A stretch of DNA of 64,000 nt from Candidatus Ozemibacter sibiricus (GTDB lineage Bacteria > Muiribacteriota > Ozemobacteria > Ozemobacterales > Ozemobacteraceae): positions 124,001 to 188,000 of the forward strand of contig QOQW01000008.1 in NCBI GenBank assembly GCA_003327425.1, written 5' to 3'. Positions within the stretch are counted from its first letter, which is position 1. Each line of letters starts with the position of its first letter. Of the stretch, positions 50,768 through 63,969 are shown one piece after another. The position numbers were made by a program, and so were the translations under genes. Under the pieces are notes generated by a model. It searched no databases, had not been told where the DNA came from, and worked only from the letters and a program-made list of their open reading frames with translations.

Positions 50768-51242
50768 CATCGTGCTGCTCGACACCTCGGTCTATCTCAA
50801 TGTGCTGGATGTGCCAGGGTTCAATCAGGACCGGGTGGTGGTGCTGAATGAGTTCGGTAGATCGATCAACGCGGGGGATTATTTCTTGCTGCCGCTTGCA
50901 GCGGTGTGGGAAACCGGTAACCACATCGCCGACCTGGCCGATGGACAGACTCGACGGCGCTTTGGCGAGAAGTTGGTGGGTGATGTCACGAAGGCATTCC
51001 AAGGCCAAGCTCCCTACCGCGCCACCCATTTTCCCGATCGCGATGAGTTTTTGAGGTGGCTGGGCGACTTCCCGGAAATGGTCATGCGCCGCAAGACGGT
51101 CAAGAAACTGCGAGAGGGTATTTCACTGGCCGATTTGTCCATCATCAAAGAATGGGAGCGGAATTGCCGCCTGCATCCCATGACGCGCGTGCGTATTTGG
51201 TCGCTCGATGCCGATCTGGCTGGCTACGACCGGCAACCGTGA
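50760..51242 (+). CDS. PIN-like nuclease, putative effector of the AAA ATPase
   Basis: 160 residues from ATG 50760. PIN-domain pattern of acidic residues: D8 (VLLDTSVYLN), E51 (AAVWETGNHI), D125 (ISLADLSIIKEW) and D150/D152 (RIWSLDADL). PIN domains are metal-dependent RNases found in VapC toxins and in abortive-infection effectors. The 8-bp overlap with the ATPase gene indicates that both are made together. Divergence from classical VapC means the assignment rests on the motif order and length. Confidence 0.72.
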   Translation: MNDIVLLDTSVYLNVLDVPGFNQDRVVVLNEFGRSINAGDYFLLPLAAVWETGNHIADLADGQTRRRFGEKLVGDVTKAFQGQAPYRATHFPDRDEFLRWLGDFPEMVMRRKTVKKLREGISLADLSIIKEWERNCRLHPMTRVRIWSLDADLAGYDRQP

Positions 51243-51252
51243 GGATGACAGG

Positions 51253-54200
51253 ATGGACGGCTTTCGCGAAAAAGAGAAATACCTCTCGCAGATTCCCGCG
51301 CTGCAACTGCTCATCAACCTGGGCTATGCCTATCTCACGCCCGAGCAGGCGCTTAACGCCCGGGGGGGCAAGCGGGGGCAGGTGTTGCTTGAAGAGGTGC
51401 TGCGCGAGCGGCTGAAGAAGATCAATCGCATCCAATACAAAGGGCAGAGCTACCTGTTTTCCGAGGAGAACATCCAAACTGCCATCCAGCGTCTGAAGAA
51501 CGTCAAATACGACGGCCTGCTGAAAACCAACGAGGCCATCTATGACCTTCTGACGCTGGGCGTGGCGCTGGAACAGTCGATCGAAGGCGACAGCAAGAGC
51601 TTTACGCTCAACTACATCGACTGGAAGAACCCAGCCAACAACGTCTATCACGTCACGGCCGAGTTTCTGGTCGAGCGCACGCGAAGCGTCGAGATCTGCC
51701 GCCCCGATATCGTGCTGTTCGTCAACGGCATTCCGTTTACGGTGATCGAGTGCAAGTCGCCCGAGGTGGAGGTCGAGCAGGCGGTATCGCAGATGATCCG
51801 CAACCAGCGCGAGGAGTACATCCCCAAGCTCTTCACCTACATCCAGTTGCTGGTAGGCGTGAACAAGAATGCAGGGCGCTACGCTACCATCGGAACCCCG
51901 GCGAAGTTTTGGGCGCTATGGCGCGAGCAGCTTGATGACGCGACCGCGGTCGCAGCGGCAGTCAACACGCCTTTGAAGCCCGAGGACAAGGCCGCACTCT
52001 TTTCCGGTGACTTCGCCCTCGCACGGCAGTTCCTTGATGCGTTGGAACGGGAAGGCGAGCGCCAGGTGACCGAGCAAGATCGCACGCTCTACAGCCTGTG
52101 CCGCCCGGAACGGCTGCTCGATCTGGCGTTTCGTTTCACCGTGTTTGACGCTGGCATCCGCAAGGTTGCTCGCTACCAGCAGTTTTTCGCCATCAAGCGC
52201 GTGCTCGAACGGGTCAAACACCGGGACGAGGTGGGGCGGCGCTTGGGCGGCATCATCTGGCATACCCAAGGGTCGGGCAAGTCACTGACCATGGTGATGC
52301 TGGCGCGCGCCCTAGCGCTCGACCACGACATCCGCAACCCGCGCATCGTGCTGGTGACGGATCGGGTGGATTTGGACAAGCAGCTCGGCAACACCTTTGC
52401 CGCCTGTGGTTTGACGCCCGATCGGGCGGATAGCGGGCGCCACCTGCTTGAGCTGGTCTCCAAGAACAAGGCGCACATCGTCACCACGCTCATCCACAAG
52501 TTCGACAAGGCGCTGTCGATCAAGAAGCATGTCGAGGAATCGGCCGACATCTTCATCCTGGTCGACGAGAGCCACCGCACCAATTTCGGCAGTTTTGCCG
52601 CTCGCATGCGGCAGATGTTCCCAATGGCCTGCTACTTGGGCTTCACCGGCACGCCGCTGATGAAGAAGGAGAAGAACAGCTTCGCCAAGTTTGGCGGCTT
52701 GATCGACACCTATGCGATCGATCAGGCCGTCAAGGACGGCGCGGTGGTTCCCCTGCTGTATGAGGCGCGGCATGTGGAGATGGAGCAGAACGAGAAGGCC
52801 ATCGACACCTGGTTCGAGCGCCACACGCAAGGGCTTACGGATGCGCAGAAGGCGGACCTGAAGAAGAAATACAGCCGGGCAGAGATGCTCAACAAGGCTG
52901 ATCAGGCGATCTACATGCGTGCCTTCGACATCAGCGAGCACTACCGGCAAAATTGGCAAGGCACCGGCTTCAAGGCGCAGCTCGTCGCGCCAAGCAAGGC
53001 GGCCGCCCTCACCTACAAGAAGTTTCTTGACGAGATCGGGCACGTGACGAGCGAGGTCATCATTTCACCGCCGGACACCCGCGAGGGCCACGAGGAGATA
53101 GACGACAAGCCGGCCAATGAAGTCGTGGCCTTCTGGGAACGGATGATGAAGCGCTATGGCTCCGAGGAGGAGTACAACAAGCAGATCATCAACCAGTTCA
53201 AGCATGGTGACGATCCCGAAATCCTCATCGTCGTCGACAAGCTCCTGACCGGCTTTGACGCACCGCGCAACACCGTGCTGTATCTGACGCGCACGCTGCG
53301 CGAGCACACCCTCTTGCAGGCCATCGCCCGGGTGAACCGCCTGTATGACGATGACGAAGGGACGCGGTCCAAGGAGTTCGGCTACATCATCGATTACGCC
53401 GGCATTCTGGGCGAGCTCGATCAGGCACTCACGACCTATAGCGCCCTCGAGGGCTTCGACGAGGCCGACCTGGCCGGGGCCCTGGTCAGCATCCAGGAGG
53501 AAGCGAAGAAGCTGCCGCAGCGCCACGCCGATCTTTGGGATATCTTCAAAGAGGTCAAGAACCAGCACGACGAAGAGGCCTACGAGCGGCTGCTGGCGGA
53601 CGAGAAGCTGCGGGAGACGTTTTATGAGCGGCTGGCGGCCTTCGGCAAGACGCTCTCGATTGCGATGTCATCGGCGCAGTTCATCGCCTCGACGCCCGAG
53701 CAGAAGTTGCAGTCGTACAAGACCGATCTGAAACGCTTCATGAATCTGAGGGCGTCTGTCAAATTGCGCTATGCCGAGTCGGTGGACTACCGCGACTTCG
53801 AACCCAAGATCAAAAAACTGCTGGACACGCATATTTCGGCGAGCGAGGTGGTTCGCCTGAATGAGCCCGTGAACATCTTCGACGAGAAAGCGTTCAAAGA
53901 GGCGGTCGAAGATCGAGGCGAAGACAAGACCACCGCCGCGAAGGCCGACATGATCGCGCATGCGACCAAGAAGGCCATCAGCGAGCGCCTGGAACAGGAC
54001 CCTGCGTTCTACGAAAAGTTCTCGAAACTCATCCAACAGGCCATCGACGACTTCCGCGCCAAACGCATCTCGGACCTGGAATACCTGAACAAGGTCAGCG
54101 AGGTCAAAGATGCGGTGGTCAACCGGCGCCGTGACGACGCCCCAACGCAATTGGCCGGCAATGACAACGCACTAGCTTTGTATGGCGTTCTCAAGCCTTA

Positions 54201-54462
54201 TGTGAGCGGTCATGTGAAGGCGGAAGATGTGGCGGCGACCCTTGCCGCCGACGCGGCCGTCGATATCTGGACGATCATTCAACGCAACAAGAAGGTGGGC
54301 TTTTGGGACGATTTGGACGCACAACGTCGAACGATGAACGAGATCGACGACTACCTGTACGACGAGGTCAAAAACAAGAAGGGCGTGCTGCTTTCGACCG
54401 GCGAGATGGACGACATCATCGAGCGGACGATGCAGCTGGCGCGGCATCGGATGGTGGTATGA
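51253..54462 (+). CDS. hsdR: Type I restriction endonuclease subunit HsdR
   Basis: 1069 residues from ATG 51253 (GAGG eight bases upstream), 10 bp after the PIN-like gene. The N-terminal PD-(D/E)xK nuclease shows CRPDIVLFVNG and VIECKSP (about 150-180). SF2 translocase motifs follow: TQGSGKSLTMVMLARAL, LVTDRVDLDKQL, VDESHRTNFG, FTGTPLM, VVDKLLTGFDAP and AIARVNRLYDD. A C-terminal helical region ends in the complex-assembly part. Cleaves and translocates unmodified DNA. The stop overlaps the next start as ATGA. Confidence 0.97.
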   Translation: MDGFREKEKYLSQIPALQLLINLGYAYLTPEQALNARGGKRGQVLLEEVLRERLKKINRIQYKGQSYLFSEENIQTAIQRLKNVKYDGLLKTNEAIYDLLTLGVALEQSIEGDSKSFTLNYIDWKNPANNVYHVTAEFLVERTRSVEICRPDIVLFVNGIPFTVIECKSPEVEVEQAVSQMIRNQREEYIPKLFTYIQLLVGVNKNAGRYATIGTPAKFWALWREQLDDATAVAAAVNTPLKPEDKAALFSGDFALARQFLDALEREGERQVTEQDRTLYSLCRPERLLDLAFRFTVFDAGIRKVARYQQFFAIKRVLERVKHRDEVGRRLGGIIWHTQGSGKSLTMVMLARALALDHDIRNPRIVLVTDRVDLDKQLGNTFAACGLTPDRADSGRHLLELVSKNKAHIVTTLIHKFDKALSIKKHVEESADIFILVDESHRTNFGSFAARMRQMFPMACYLGFTGTPLMKKEKNSFAKFGGLIDTYAIDQAVKDGAVVPLLYEARHVEMEQNEKAIDTWFERHTQGLTDAQKADLKKKYSRAEMLNKADQAIYMRAFDISEHYRQNWQGTGFKAQLVAPSKAAALTYKKFLDEIGHVTSEVIISPPDTREGHEEIDDKPANEVVAFWERMMKRYGSEEEYNKQIINQFKHGDDPEILIVVDKLLTGFDAPRNTVLYLTRTLREHTLLQAIARVNRLYDDDEGTRSKEFGYIIDYAGILGELDQALTTYSALEGFDEADLAGALVSIQEEAKKLPQRHADLWDIFKEVKNQHDEEAYERLLADEKLRETFYERLAAFGKTLSIAMSSAQFIASTPEQKLQSYKTDLKRFMNLRASVKLRYAESVDYRDFEPKIKKLLDTHISASEVVRLNEPVNIFDEKAFKEAVEDRGEDKTTAAKADMIAHATKKAISERLEQDPAFYEKFSKLIQQAIDDFRAKRISDLEYLNKVSEVKDAVVNRRRDDAPTQLAGNDNALALYGVLKPYVSGHVKAEDVAATLAADAAVDIWTIIQRNKKVGFWDDLDAQRRTMNEIDDYLYDEVKNKKGVLLSTGEMDDIIERTMQLARHRMVV

Positions 54463-55187
54463 GCGAGCGACGTGGCGTTGTCTGCTACGGCGATGAGATC
54501 ATCCGTTACGAAATTGTCGAGCGCCCGGCCAGGCGAACGCTGGGCATCGAGGTTTATCCCGGAGGACGCGTCGTCGTGCTCGCCCCGAGAGGGTGCGATG
54601 ACGCGACCATCAATGAGAGACTCCGTCTGCGTGCCGCCTGGATCAGCCGGCAGTTGGCTACTTTCTCGCAGTATGAGCATCACACTGCCCCGAGGCAGTA
54701 TCTGAGCGGTGAATCGCATCGCTACCTGGGCCGGCAGTACCGCTTGCGCGTCAAGGCGAACGATCCGGCCGTCTACGAGGACCAAGTGACGCTGACCCGT
54801 GGCGAAATGTGGGTCATCAGCCCAGGGGAGCTGCCTCCCGTCAAGGTCAAGGAACTCCTACGATGCTGGTATCTTAAGCGAGCACGTGAAGTGTTCGATG
54901 GCGTGCTGACAGATGCCTTTGATGCGTTCCAGCGAATGGGCCACGAGCGGCCACGCATCGTCGTCCGCGAGATGTGCCGCCGGTGGGGGAGCTTGTCGCC
55001 AAACGGCCAAATGACGTTGAACACACGTTTGGTGCAAGCCCCACGTCTTTGTGTCGAATACGTCATCGTGCATGAGCTTTGCCACTTGGTGCACAAGAAT
55101 CACGATTCAGCGTTTTTCGCTTTGCTTGGACAGATCTTGCCGGACTGGCGGGCTCGCAAGCAGAGGCTCGAACAAGCCCTGTTGTGA
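54459..55187 (+). CDS. YgjP-like metalloprotein (DUF45, COG1451)
   Basis: 242 residues from ATG 54459. The zinc motif H205-E-L-C-H209 with a third His at 215 lies in VEYVIVHELCHLVHKNH, preceded by the family motif MCRRWGSLSPNGQMTLNTRLVQAP. Genes of this family often follow hsdR. The fold is that of a metallopeptidase, but peptidase activity is not proven for the family. Last gene of the island operon. Confidence 0.93.
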   Translation: MSERRGVVCYGDEIIRYEIVERPARRTLGIEVYPGGRVVVLAPRGCDDATINERLRLRAAWISRQLATFSQYEHHTAPRQYLSGESHRYLGRQYRLRVKANDPAVYEDQVTLTRGEMWVISPGELPPVKVKELLRCWYLKRAREVFDGVLTDAFDAFQRMGHERPRIVVREMCRRWGSLSPNGQMTLNTRLVQAPRLCVEYVIVHELCHLVHKNHDSAFFALLGQILPDWRARKQRLEQALL

Positions 55188-55566
55188 CCATTGGCCAACC
55201 AATCTGCTTCGGCATCGCGATGATCGACCCAATCAGGAAGAACTCGGCCGCTCCCCCTAGACCCACCGCCACAGCTCGCTCGTGGTGGCCGCCCTGTCCC
55301 GCTGATGGCCCCGTCGTCGCACCGTCGAGGTCGGCAGTCGCCCCGCGCCCAGGTTGAAAGTGCAGTCGACGATGGCCGTGAGCCGCCCCTCGGGCTTAAT
55401 CGCCAGCGCCGGGCAGTAACGCAGCGTGGCCGCGAGAGCCGTCTGCAGACCGCGGCCCTGGCCGGCTTGCTTTGCCCTGGTCTTGCCAGCAGGCAAGGCC
55501 GGCGGTAAGGTGAGAAGGTCCGTGTGGATCGCCCATCTACCATCAGGAGGCCAGTCCCTCTTGTCC
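55188..55566. other. Right junction of the defence island
   Basis: 379 bp between the YgjP gene and ogt. It holds only the lysozyme remnant (55257-55442, minus strand) and a ribosome site for ogt. No direct repeat marking an integration site was recognised. Confidence 0.5.
55257..55442 (-). pseudogene. Remnant of a phage-type lysozyme (GH24) gene
   Basis: About 60 codons on the minus strand read AATLRYCPALAIKPEG, then AIVDCTFNLGAGRLPTST and a degenerate RRRGHQRDRAATTSELWRWV before a stop. This matches the middle of RrrD-type phage lysozymes (typical pattern: VDFTFNLGAGRLQ.STLRRR.N...W..A..EL.RWV). The catalytic N-terminus (E..D..T) and the C-terminus are missing, and the upstream frame is unrelated. 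A decayed prophage piece at the island edge. Confidence 0.65.
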
Positions 55567-56109
55567 ATGCCTGCTGCGGTCAGCCGCGTCGAAGCCGTCA
55601 ATATGCACGTTAGCCGGCTCGAGACGCCGATCGGGCCGATGCTGGCCGCGACGACCGACCAGGGGCTCTGTCTCCTCGAGTTCGTCGATGAGACCAGGGG
55701 CGACGCAAGGCTGGAACAGATGCGGGCGGCCCTCGGGGCGGTGGTCGTGCCCGGGAAGAGCCCGATCGCCGAAACCCTGGCCCGTGAGCTCGCCGCCTAT
55801 TTCGCCGGGCGGGGGCGGTCGTTCTCGATCCCGCTCCACCTGTGCGGAACGGACTTTCAGACGCAGGTGTGGCAGGGGCTGCAAGCGATTCCTTACGGGC
55901 AGACCCGCTCCTACCGCGAGCAGGCTGTGGCCATCGGCCGGCCGCGGGCGGTGCGGGCCGTGGCCCAGGCCAATCGAGCCAACCGGATCGCCATCGTCAT
56001 CCCCTGCCATCGCGTCATCGGGGCCGACGGGCATCTGGTGGGCTACAGTGCGGGGCTCTGGCGCAAGCAGCGTTTGCTCGAGCTGGAACAGGGGCGTCCC
56101 TTCGGCTGA
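55567..56109 (+). CDS. ogt: Methylated-DNA--protein-cysteine S-methyltransferase
   Basis: 180 residues from ATG 55567. AGGAGG lies at 55545-55550, 16 bases away, so the TTG at 55561 (10 bases away) is also possible. It repairs O6-methylguanine by transferring the methyl group to C147 in IVIPCHRVIG. The N-terminal ribonuclease-like domain reads RLETPIGPMLAATTDQGLCLLEF and the DNA-binding part FQTQVWQGLQAIPYGQTRSY. It resembles the C-terminal half of Ada proteins, but no AraC-type or metal domain is attached here. Confidence 0.95.
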   Translation: MPAAVSRVEAVNMHVSRLETPIGPMLAATTDQGLCLLEFVDETRGDARLEQMRAALGAVVVPGKSPIAETLARELAAYFAGRGRSFSIPLHLCGTDFQTQVWQGLQAIPYGQTRSYREQAVAIGRPRAVRAVAQANRANRIAIVIPCHRVIGADGHLVGYSAGLWRKQRLLELEQGRPFG

Positions 56110-56172
56110 AGGGCCGCGGTTTCCTAGGCCCTTGGCCTCGACCGCCGCACCATCGGGGTGTTCGCTGGCCGC

Positions 56173-60623
<4,451 letters not shown>

Positions 60624-60627
<4 letters not shown>

Positions 60628-61844
60628 GCCGGGGGCTCGCGTGGTCCGCCCGGTTCGCCCGGTTCGCGCCGATCGTAGGGTGCGCCGGGTTCTTCCGGCT
60701 CGCCCGGCTCGCGCGGGGCGCTGGGCGTGGCCGTCGCCGCCGCCTTCACCGCGTGGTCATCGGTATCGGCGAAGGTGGCGGCGATCCGTTCGAACTCGGG
60801 ATGGATCGACAGGAAGCCTTCGACCAGGTCGGGATCGAAATGGGTGCCGGCGCCCTCGGCGATCTTGGCCACCGCCTCGGCGTGGGTCAGCGGCGCTTTG
60901 TAGACCCGGCGGCTGATCAGCGCGTCGTAGACGTCGGCCACCGCCATCAGCCGGCCCGAGATGGGAATGGCCTCGCCGCGCAGCCCGCGGGGGTAGCCCG
61001 AGCCGTCCCATTTTTCCTGGTGGGTCTGGGCGATCTCGCGGGCGTAGCGCAGGAACGAGTCGTTGTGGTCGACGCCCATCGCCCGCTCGGCCTTCTCGAT
61101 GGCGCGGGCGCCCAGCTCGGCGTGCTGCTTCATCAGCTCGAACTCGGCCGCGGTCAGCCGCCCGGGCTTGAGCAGGATGTGGTCGGGGATGCCGACCTTG
61201 CCGATGTCATGCAGCGCGGCCGATTTGCAGATCAGCTCGATCGCGCTCGGGGTGAGGGCCGGGGCGTAGTGCGGATGGAGGGCCATGCGCTCGGCCAGCA
61301 CCCGCATGTAGCGCGTGGTCCGGACGATGTGCAGGCCGGTGTCGAGGTCGCGGGTCTCGGCCAGGGCGGCCAGGCTCTGGATCGTCACCTCCTGGGTGCG
61401 AGCCAGCTCGGCGGTGCGTTCGCGCACCCGCTGTTCGAGCAGGGCGTTGTGCCGCTCGATCTCCTCGCGGGCCAGCTTCAGTTCGACATGGGTGCGGACG
61501 CGCGCCAGCAGGATCTCGGGAATGACCGGCTTGGTCACGTAATCGACCGCGCCCACCGCGAAACCCGCCGTCTCGTCGAACACCTGATCGCGCGCGCTCA
61601 GGAAGATCACCGGCACCCGGGCCGTGACCGGATCGGCCTTCAACCGCCGGCAGACCTCGTAGCCGTCGAGGCCGGGCATCATGATGTCGAGCACGATCAG
61701 GTCGGGCGGCTCCGGCCCCGTCGCGATGCGCAGGGCCCGCTCCCCGCTCGTCGCCACCTTCAGCCGGAATTCCCCGCCCAGGATGCCCCGCAGCACGTCG
61801 AGGATCTCTGGCGCATCATCGACCAGCAGCAACAACGGTTTCAT
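60624..61844 (-). CDS. Response regulator with HD-GYP c-di-GMP phosphodiesterase domain
   Basis: 406 residues. Receiver domain (about 3-120) with D53 in LIVLDIMMPG and K105 in YVTKP; a coiled-coil linker (about 122-155); HD-GYP domain (about 155-355) with the H212-D213 pair in ALHDIGKVGIP and an intact WDGSGYP at about 279-285. It should hydrolyse c-di-GMP when phosphorylated. The last 50 residues are an Arg/Glu/Pro/Gly repeat (REPGEPEEPG..) with no known fold. It is upstream of, and coupled to, the hybrid kinase, its likely phospho-donor. Confidence 0.96.
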
Positions 61845-62039
61845 GGCTCCATCTTACTGGTTCGTCGGTCGTTTTTCCAGTCAGCTTCCCTCTGGATCGG
61901 CCATTGAGTATACTGATCGGTAGGCATGCATCTTCGTTGGCTCATTGAATCGAACGTCGAAAAAGTGGGTTGATGCGTCCTCAAACGATGACTGATCGAA
62001 AACCCGAGTGTCACAATAGTGGTTGGAAGAAGGTCAACC
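61845..62039 (+). promoter_or_regulatory. Divergent intergenic region before the glycosidase-like gene
   Basis: 195 bp. TATACT at 61909-61914 is the best -10 candidate on the plus strand, but no good -35 accompanies it and it lies 126 bp before the start codon. AGAAGG at 62027-62033 is the ribosome site used for the start choice at 62040. Confidence 0.3.
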
Positions 62040-63791
62040 ATGTGGCGAAGAATCGTTCCGAAGGTCCGAAGGGGGTTGGGTATGAAGCGTCGCTGCCTTG
62101 TTCTGGGATGTCTCCTGGCCGTGCTATGCTTGGCAGGGGGATGGCGCGAATCGCTGTGGGCTGAGAGCGAAGAGGTCGGCGGCGAGCGTCCTGGCGAGCC
62201 GACGCCCACGCGGCAGGTCGGCCTCGATGCCATGTTCCAGGGCGCCTGGCTCGATGGCTTCCCAGCTTCAGCGCCATTGCCCCAAGTTGATACCGAACCG
62301 AATCCTCAGGGGGCGAGAGCGCCCACCCCCGCATCAGGCCGCCAGGGGGCGCAGCCGCTCGAGAAGACGGTGGCGGCCGCCCGTAGCTTCTTGCGCCGGC
62401 GGCCCGACATCGCCGAGAAGATTCCCCAGTGGTGCGGGGAAACCTCTCCCATAGGGATTCTGGCCCATTGGGTCCGCATCACCCACGAGCGGAACGAATA
62501 TTTTCGCGAAGCGATGTCGGTGCTCAAGCGGCTGTCGCCGGCCGACTTCCTGGCCCTGCGGCCCGACATCGCCCGCAGCGTGCGACAGTCGCGCGGGGAA
62601 ACCGATCCGCGGCGGGTGATCGCCCTCTGGTTGCGGTACAACACGACAGAAAACAGCATCTTCGTCGATCTGGCCCGCTGGATCACCGGCCGGCGCCCCT
62701 GGCCCGATGCTCCCGGCCAGCCCGTGCCTCGCCCGCCGGCCGACGGGTCGTCCGGGCAACGTCCGCCGAGCGCGCCTCCCGGGACGCCCACCGGGCCTGA
62801 GACCCCTGGCCGGCCTCCAGTGGCGGTGCCGCCTTCCCCGCCTTCCCCGCCGGTCACTCCGCCCAAGCGAAGGTATGATCTGGCCTCGTTGCCCCGTCCG
62901 ACCTTCGACAACGGGTGGGGCATCCACTGGTTCCCCACTTTGGGTTCGTCGCGCGAAGTGGTCGACCGCTATCTCGATGAGTGCGAACAGATGGGGTTGC
63001 GGTGGATCGTCTTCTTGAACGAAGCGGAAAAGATCAGCGAGGCCAACGATTACCTGGTCGACCGGATGCAGGCGAAAGGCATGATGCCGATCCTGCGGCT
63101 GTACTCGCGCACGGTACCGCTCGACTGGGCCAAGGTGCGCCAGGTGGTGGCCCACTATGTCGAACGAGGAGTCTTCTATTTCCAGATCTATAACGAGCCC
63201 AACCTCAAATGCGAGTGGGAAGACGGGCGCATCGACCTGCCCCGGTTCCTGGAACTATGGGAAAAAGGGGCGACCGTCATCCTCGAAGCCGGCGGCTTTC
63301 CGGCGTTCGCGCCCCTGGCTCCGGGCGGGGAAGACGGCCGATCCGACATCCAGTTCTTCGAAGAATGCCTGCAGCGGATGAAGGCGCGCGGCACCCTGCC
63401 GCTGCTGAAGAAATGCTGGATCGCCATCCACAATCAGACCTGGCATCCGGTCGACTACGAGGCCGATACCTTCAGTTTCAAGAAATTCCTGTTCTTCAAT
63501 CGTGCAGTGGTGAAGTATCTGGGTGAATCGCGCCCGATCATCGCCACCGAAGGTGGCTTCCAGACCGGTGGCAATGCCGCCATGAACGAGCGTCACTGCG
63601 CGTACAACCTCGACTACTACCGGTATATGCTGCAGGCTGAGCCGTATTTCCTCGCCCAATGCAGCTGGATTCTCGGCAACGACGTGGGGGGCGGCGCCCC
63701 TGGCATGTGGGAGGATGCCACCTGGTTCAAGCCGTCGGGGCCCATGCCCATCGTTGACGCCCTCAAGCGGGAGCCCAAGCGCCCGCGCTGA
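62040..63791 (+). CDS. Secreted clan GH-A-like glycoside hydrolase with duplicated N-terminal motif
   Basis: 583 residues from ATG 62040 (GAAGAAGG six bases upstream); ATG 62082 is an alternative giving a shorter signal peptide (CLVLGCLLAVLCLAGG). Residues about 100-210 contain two copies of a unit of about 45 residues (FLRRRPDIAEKIPQW.. and FLALRPDIARSVRQS.., each followed by a W-containing helix). After a Pro-rich linker comes a TIM-barrel-like domain with E386 in FQIYNEPNL (expected acid/base) and E504 in IIATEGGF (expected nucleophile). The spacing of 118 residues suits clan GH-A (GH5/GH39-like). Substrate unknown. Confidence 0.72.
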   Translation: MWRRIVPKVRRGLGMKRRCLVLGCLLAVLCLAGGWRESLWAESEEVGGERPGEPTPTRQVGLDAMFQGAWLDGFPASAPLPQVDTEPNPQGARAPTPASGRQGAQPLEKTVAAARSFLRRRPDIAEKIPQWCGETSPIGILAHWVRITHERNEYFREAMSVLKRLSPADFLALRPDIARSVRQSRGETDPRRVIALWLRYNTTENSIFVDLARWITGRRPWPDAPGQPVPRPPADGSSGQRPPSAPPGTPTGPETPGRPPVAVPPSPPSPPVTPPKRRYDLASLPRPTFDNGWGIHWFPTLGSSREVVDRYLDECEQMGLRWIVFLNEAEKISEANDYLVDRMQAKGMMPILRLYSRTVPLDWAKVRQVVAHYVERGVFYFQIYNEPNLKCEWEDGRIDLPRFLELWEKGATVILEAGGFPAFAPLAPGGEDGRSDIQFFEECLQRMKARGTLPLLKKCWIAIHNQTWHPVDYEADTFSFKKFLFFNRAVVKYLGESRPIIATEGGFQTGGNAAMNERHCAYNLDYYRYMLQAEPYFLAQCSWILGNDVGGGAPGMWEDATWFKPSGPMPIVDALKREPKRPR

Positions 63792-63821
63792 TCGCGCTCG
63801 GCCTCGCCCCGGTCACGACAG

Positions 63822-63856
63822 GGCCACTCGCCTCCCTCAGGGGAGCTCGGGTGGCC
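63822..63856 (+). terminator. Hairpin after the glycosidase-like gene
   Basis: GGCCAC (63822-63827) pairs with GTGGCC (63851-63856), and an inner CTCCC/GGGAG stem extends it; TTGTGCTTTG follows. It starts 30 bases past the stop. Confidence 0.5.
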
Positions 63857-63951
63857 TTGTGCTTTGTGGCCTCATGTTGAGGTGCCGCTGTTATGGGGGG
63901 GGGATGTGGTGGTTGCTAAAAAATCGGCAAACGCAATTAGCGTGCCCTGTT

Positions 63952-63969
63952 GTGTCACAAAATTGACAC
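63952..63969. repeat. Inverted repeat GTGTCA-N6-TGACAC
   Basis: Perfect 6-bp arms (63952-63957 and 63964-63969). The right arm overlaps a TTGACA (63963-63968), so it could be an operator over a -35 box for a gene beyond the window. No -10 is visible at the right distance. Confidence 0.4.

Noticed and set aside
60660-60720. Short tandem GC-rich repeats in the 3' end of the HD-GYP gene as a CRISPR-like array
   Set aside because: They encode the Arg/Glu/Pro/Gly tail in frame; units are irregular and have no spacers.
63963-63968. TTGACA as a promoter inside the window
   Set aside because: No -10-like hexamer at 16-18 bases downstream.
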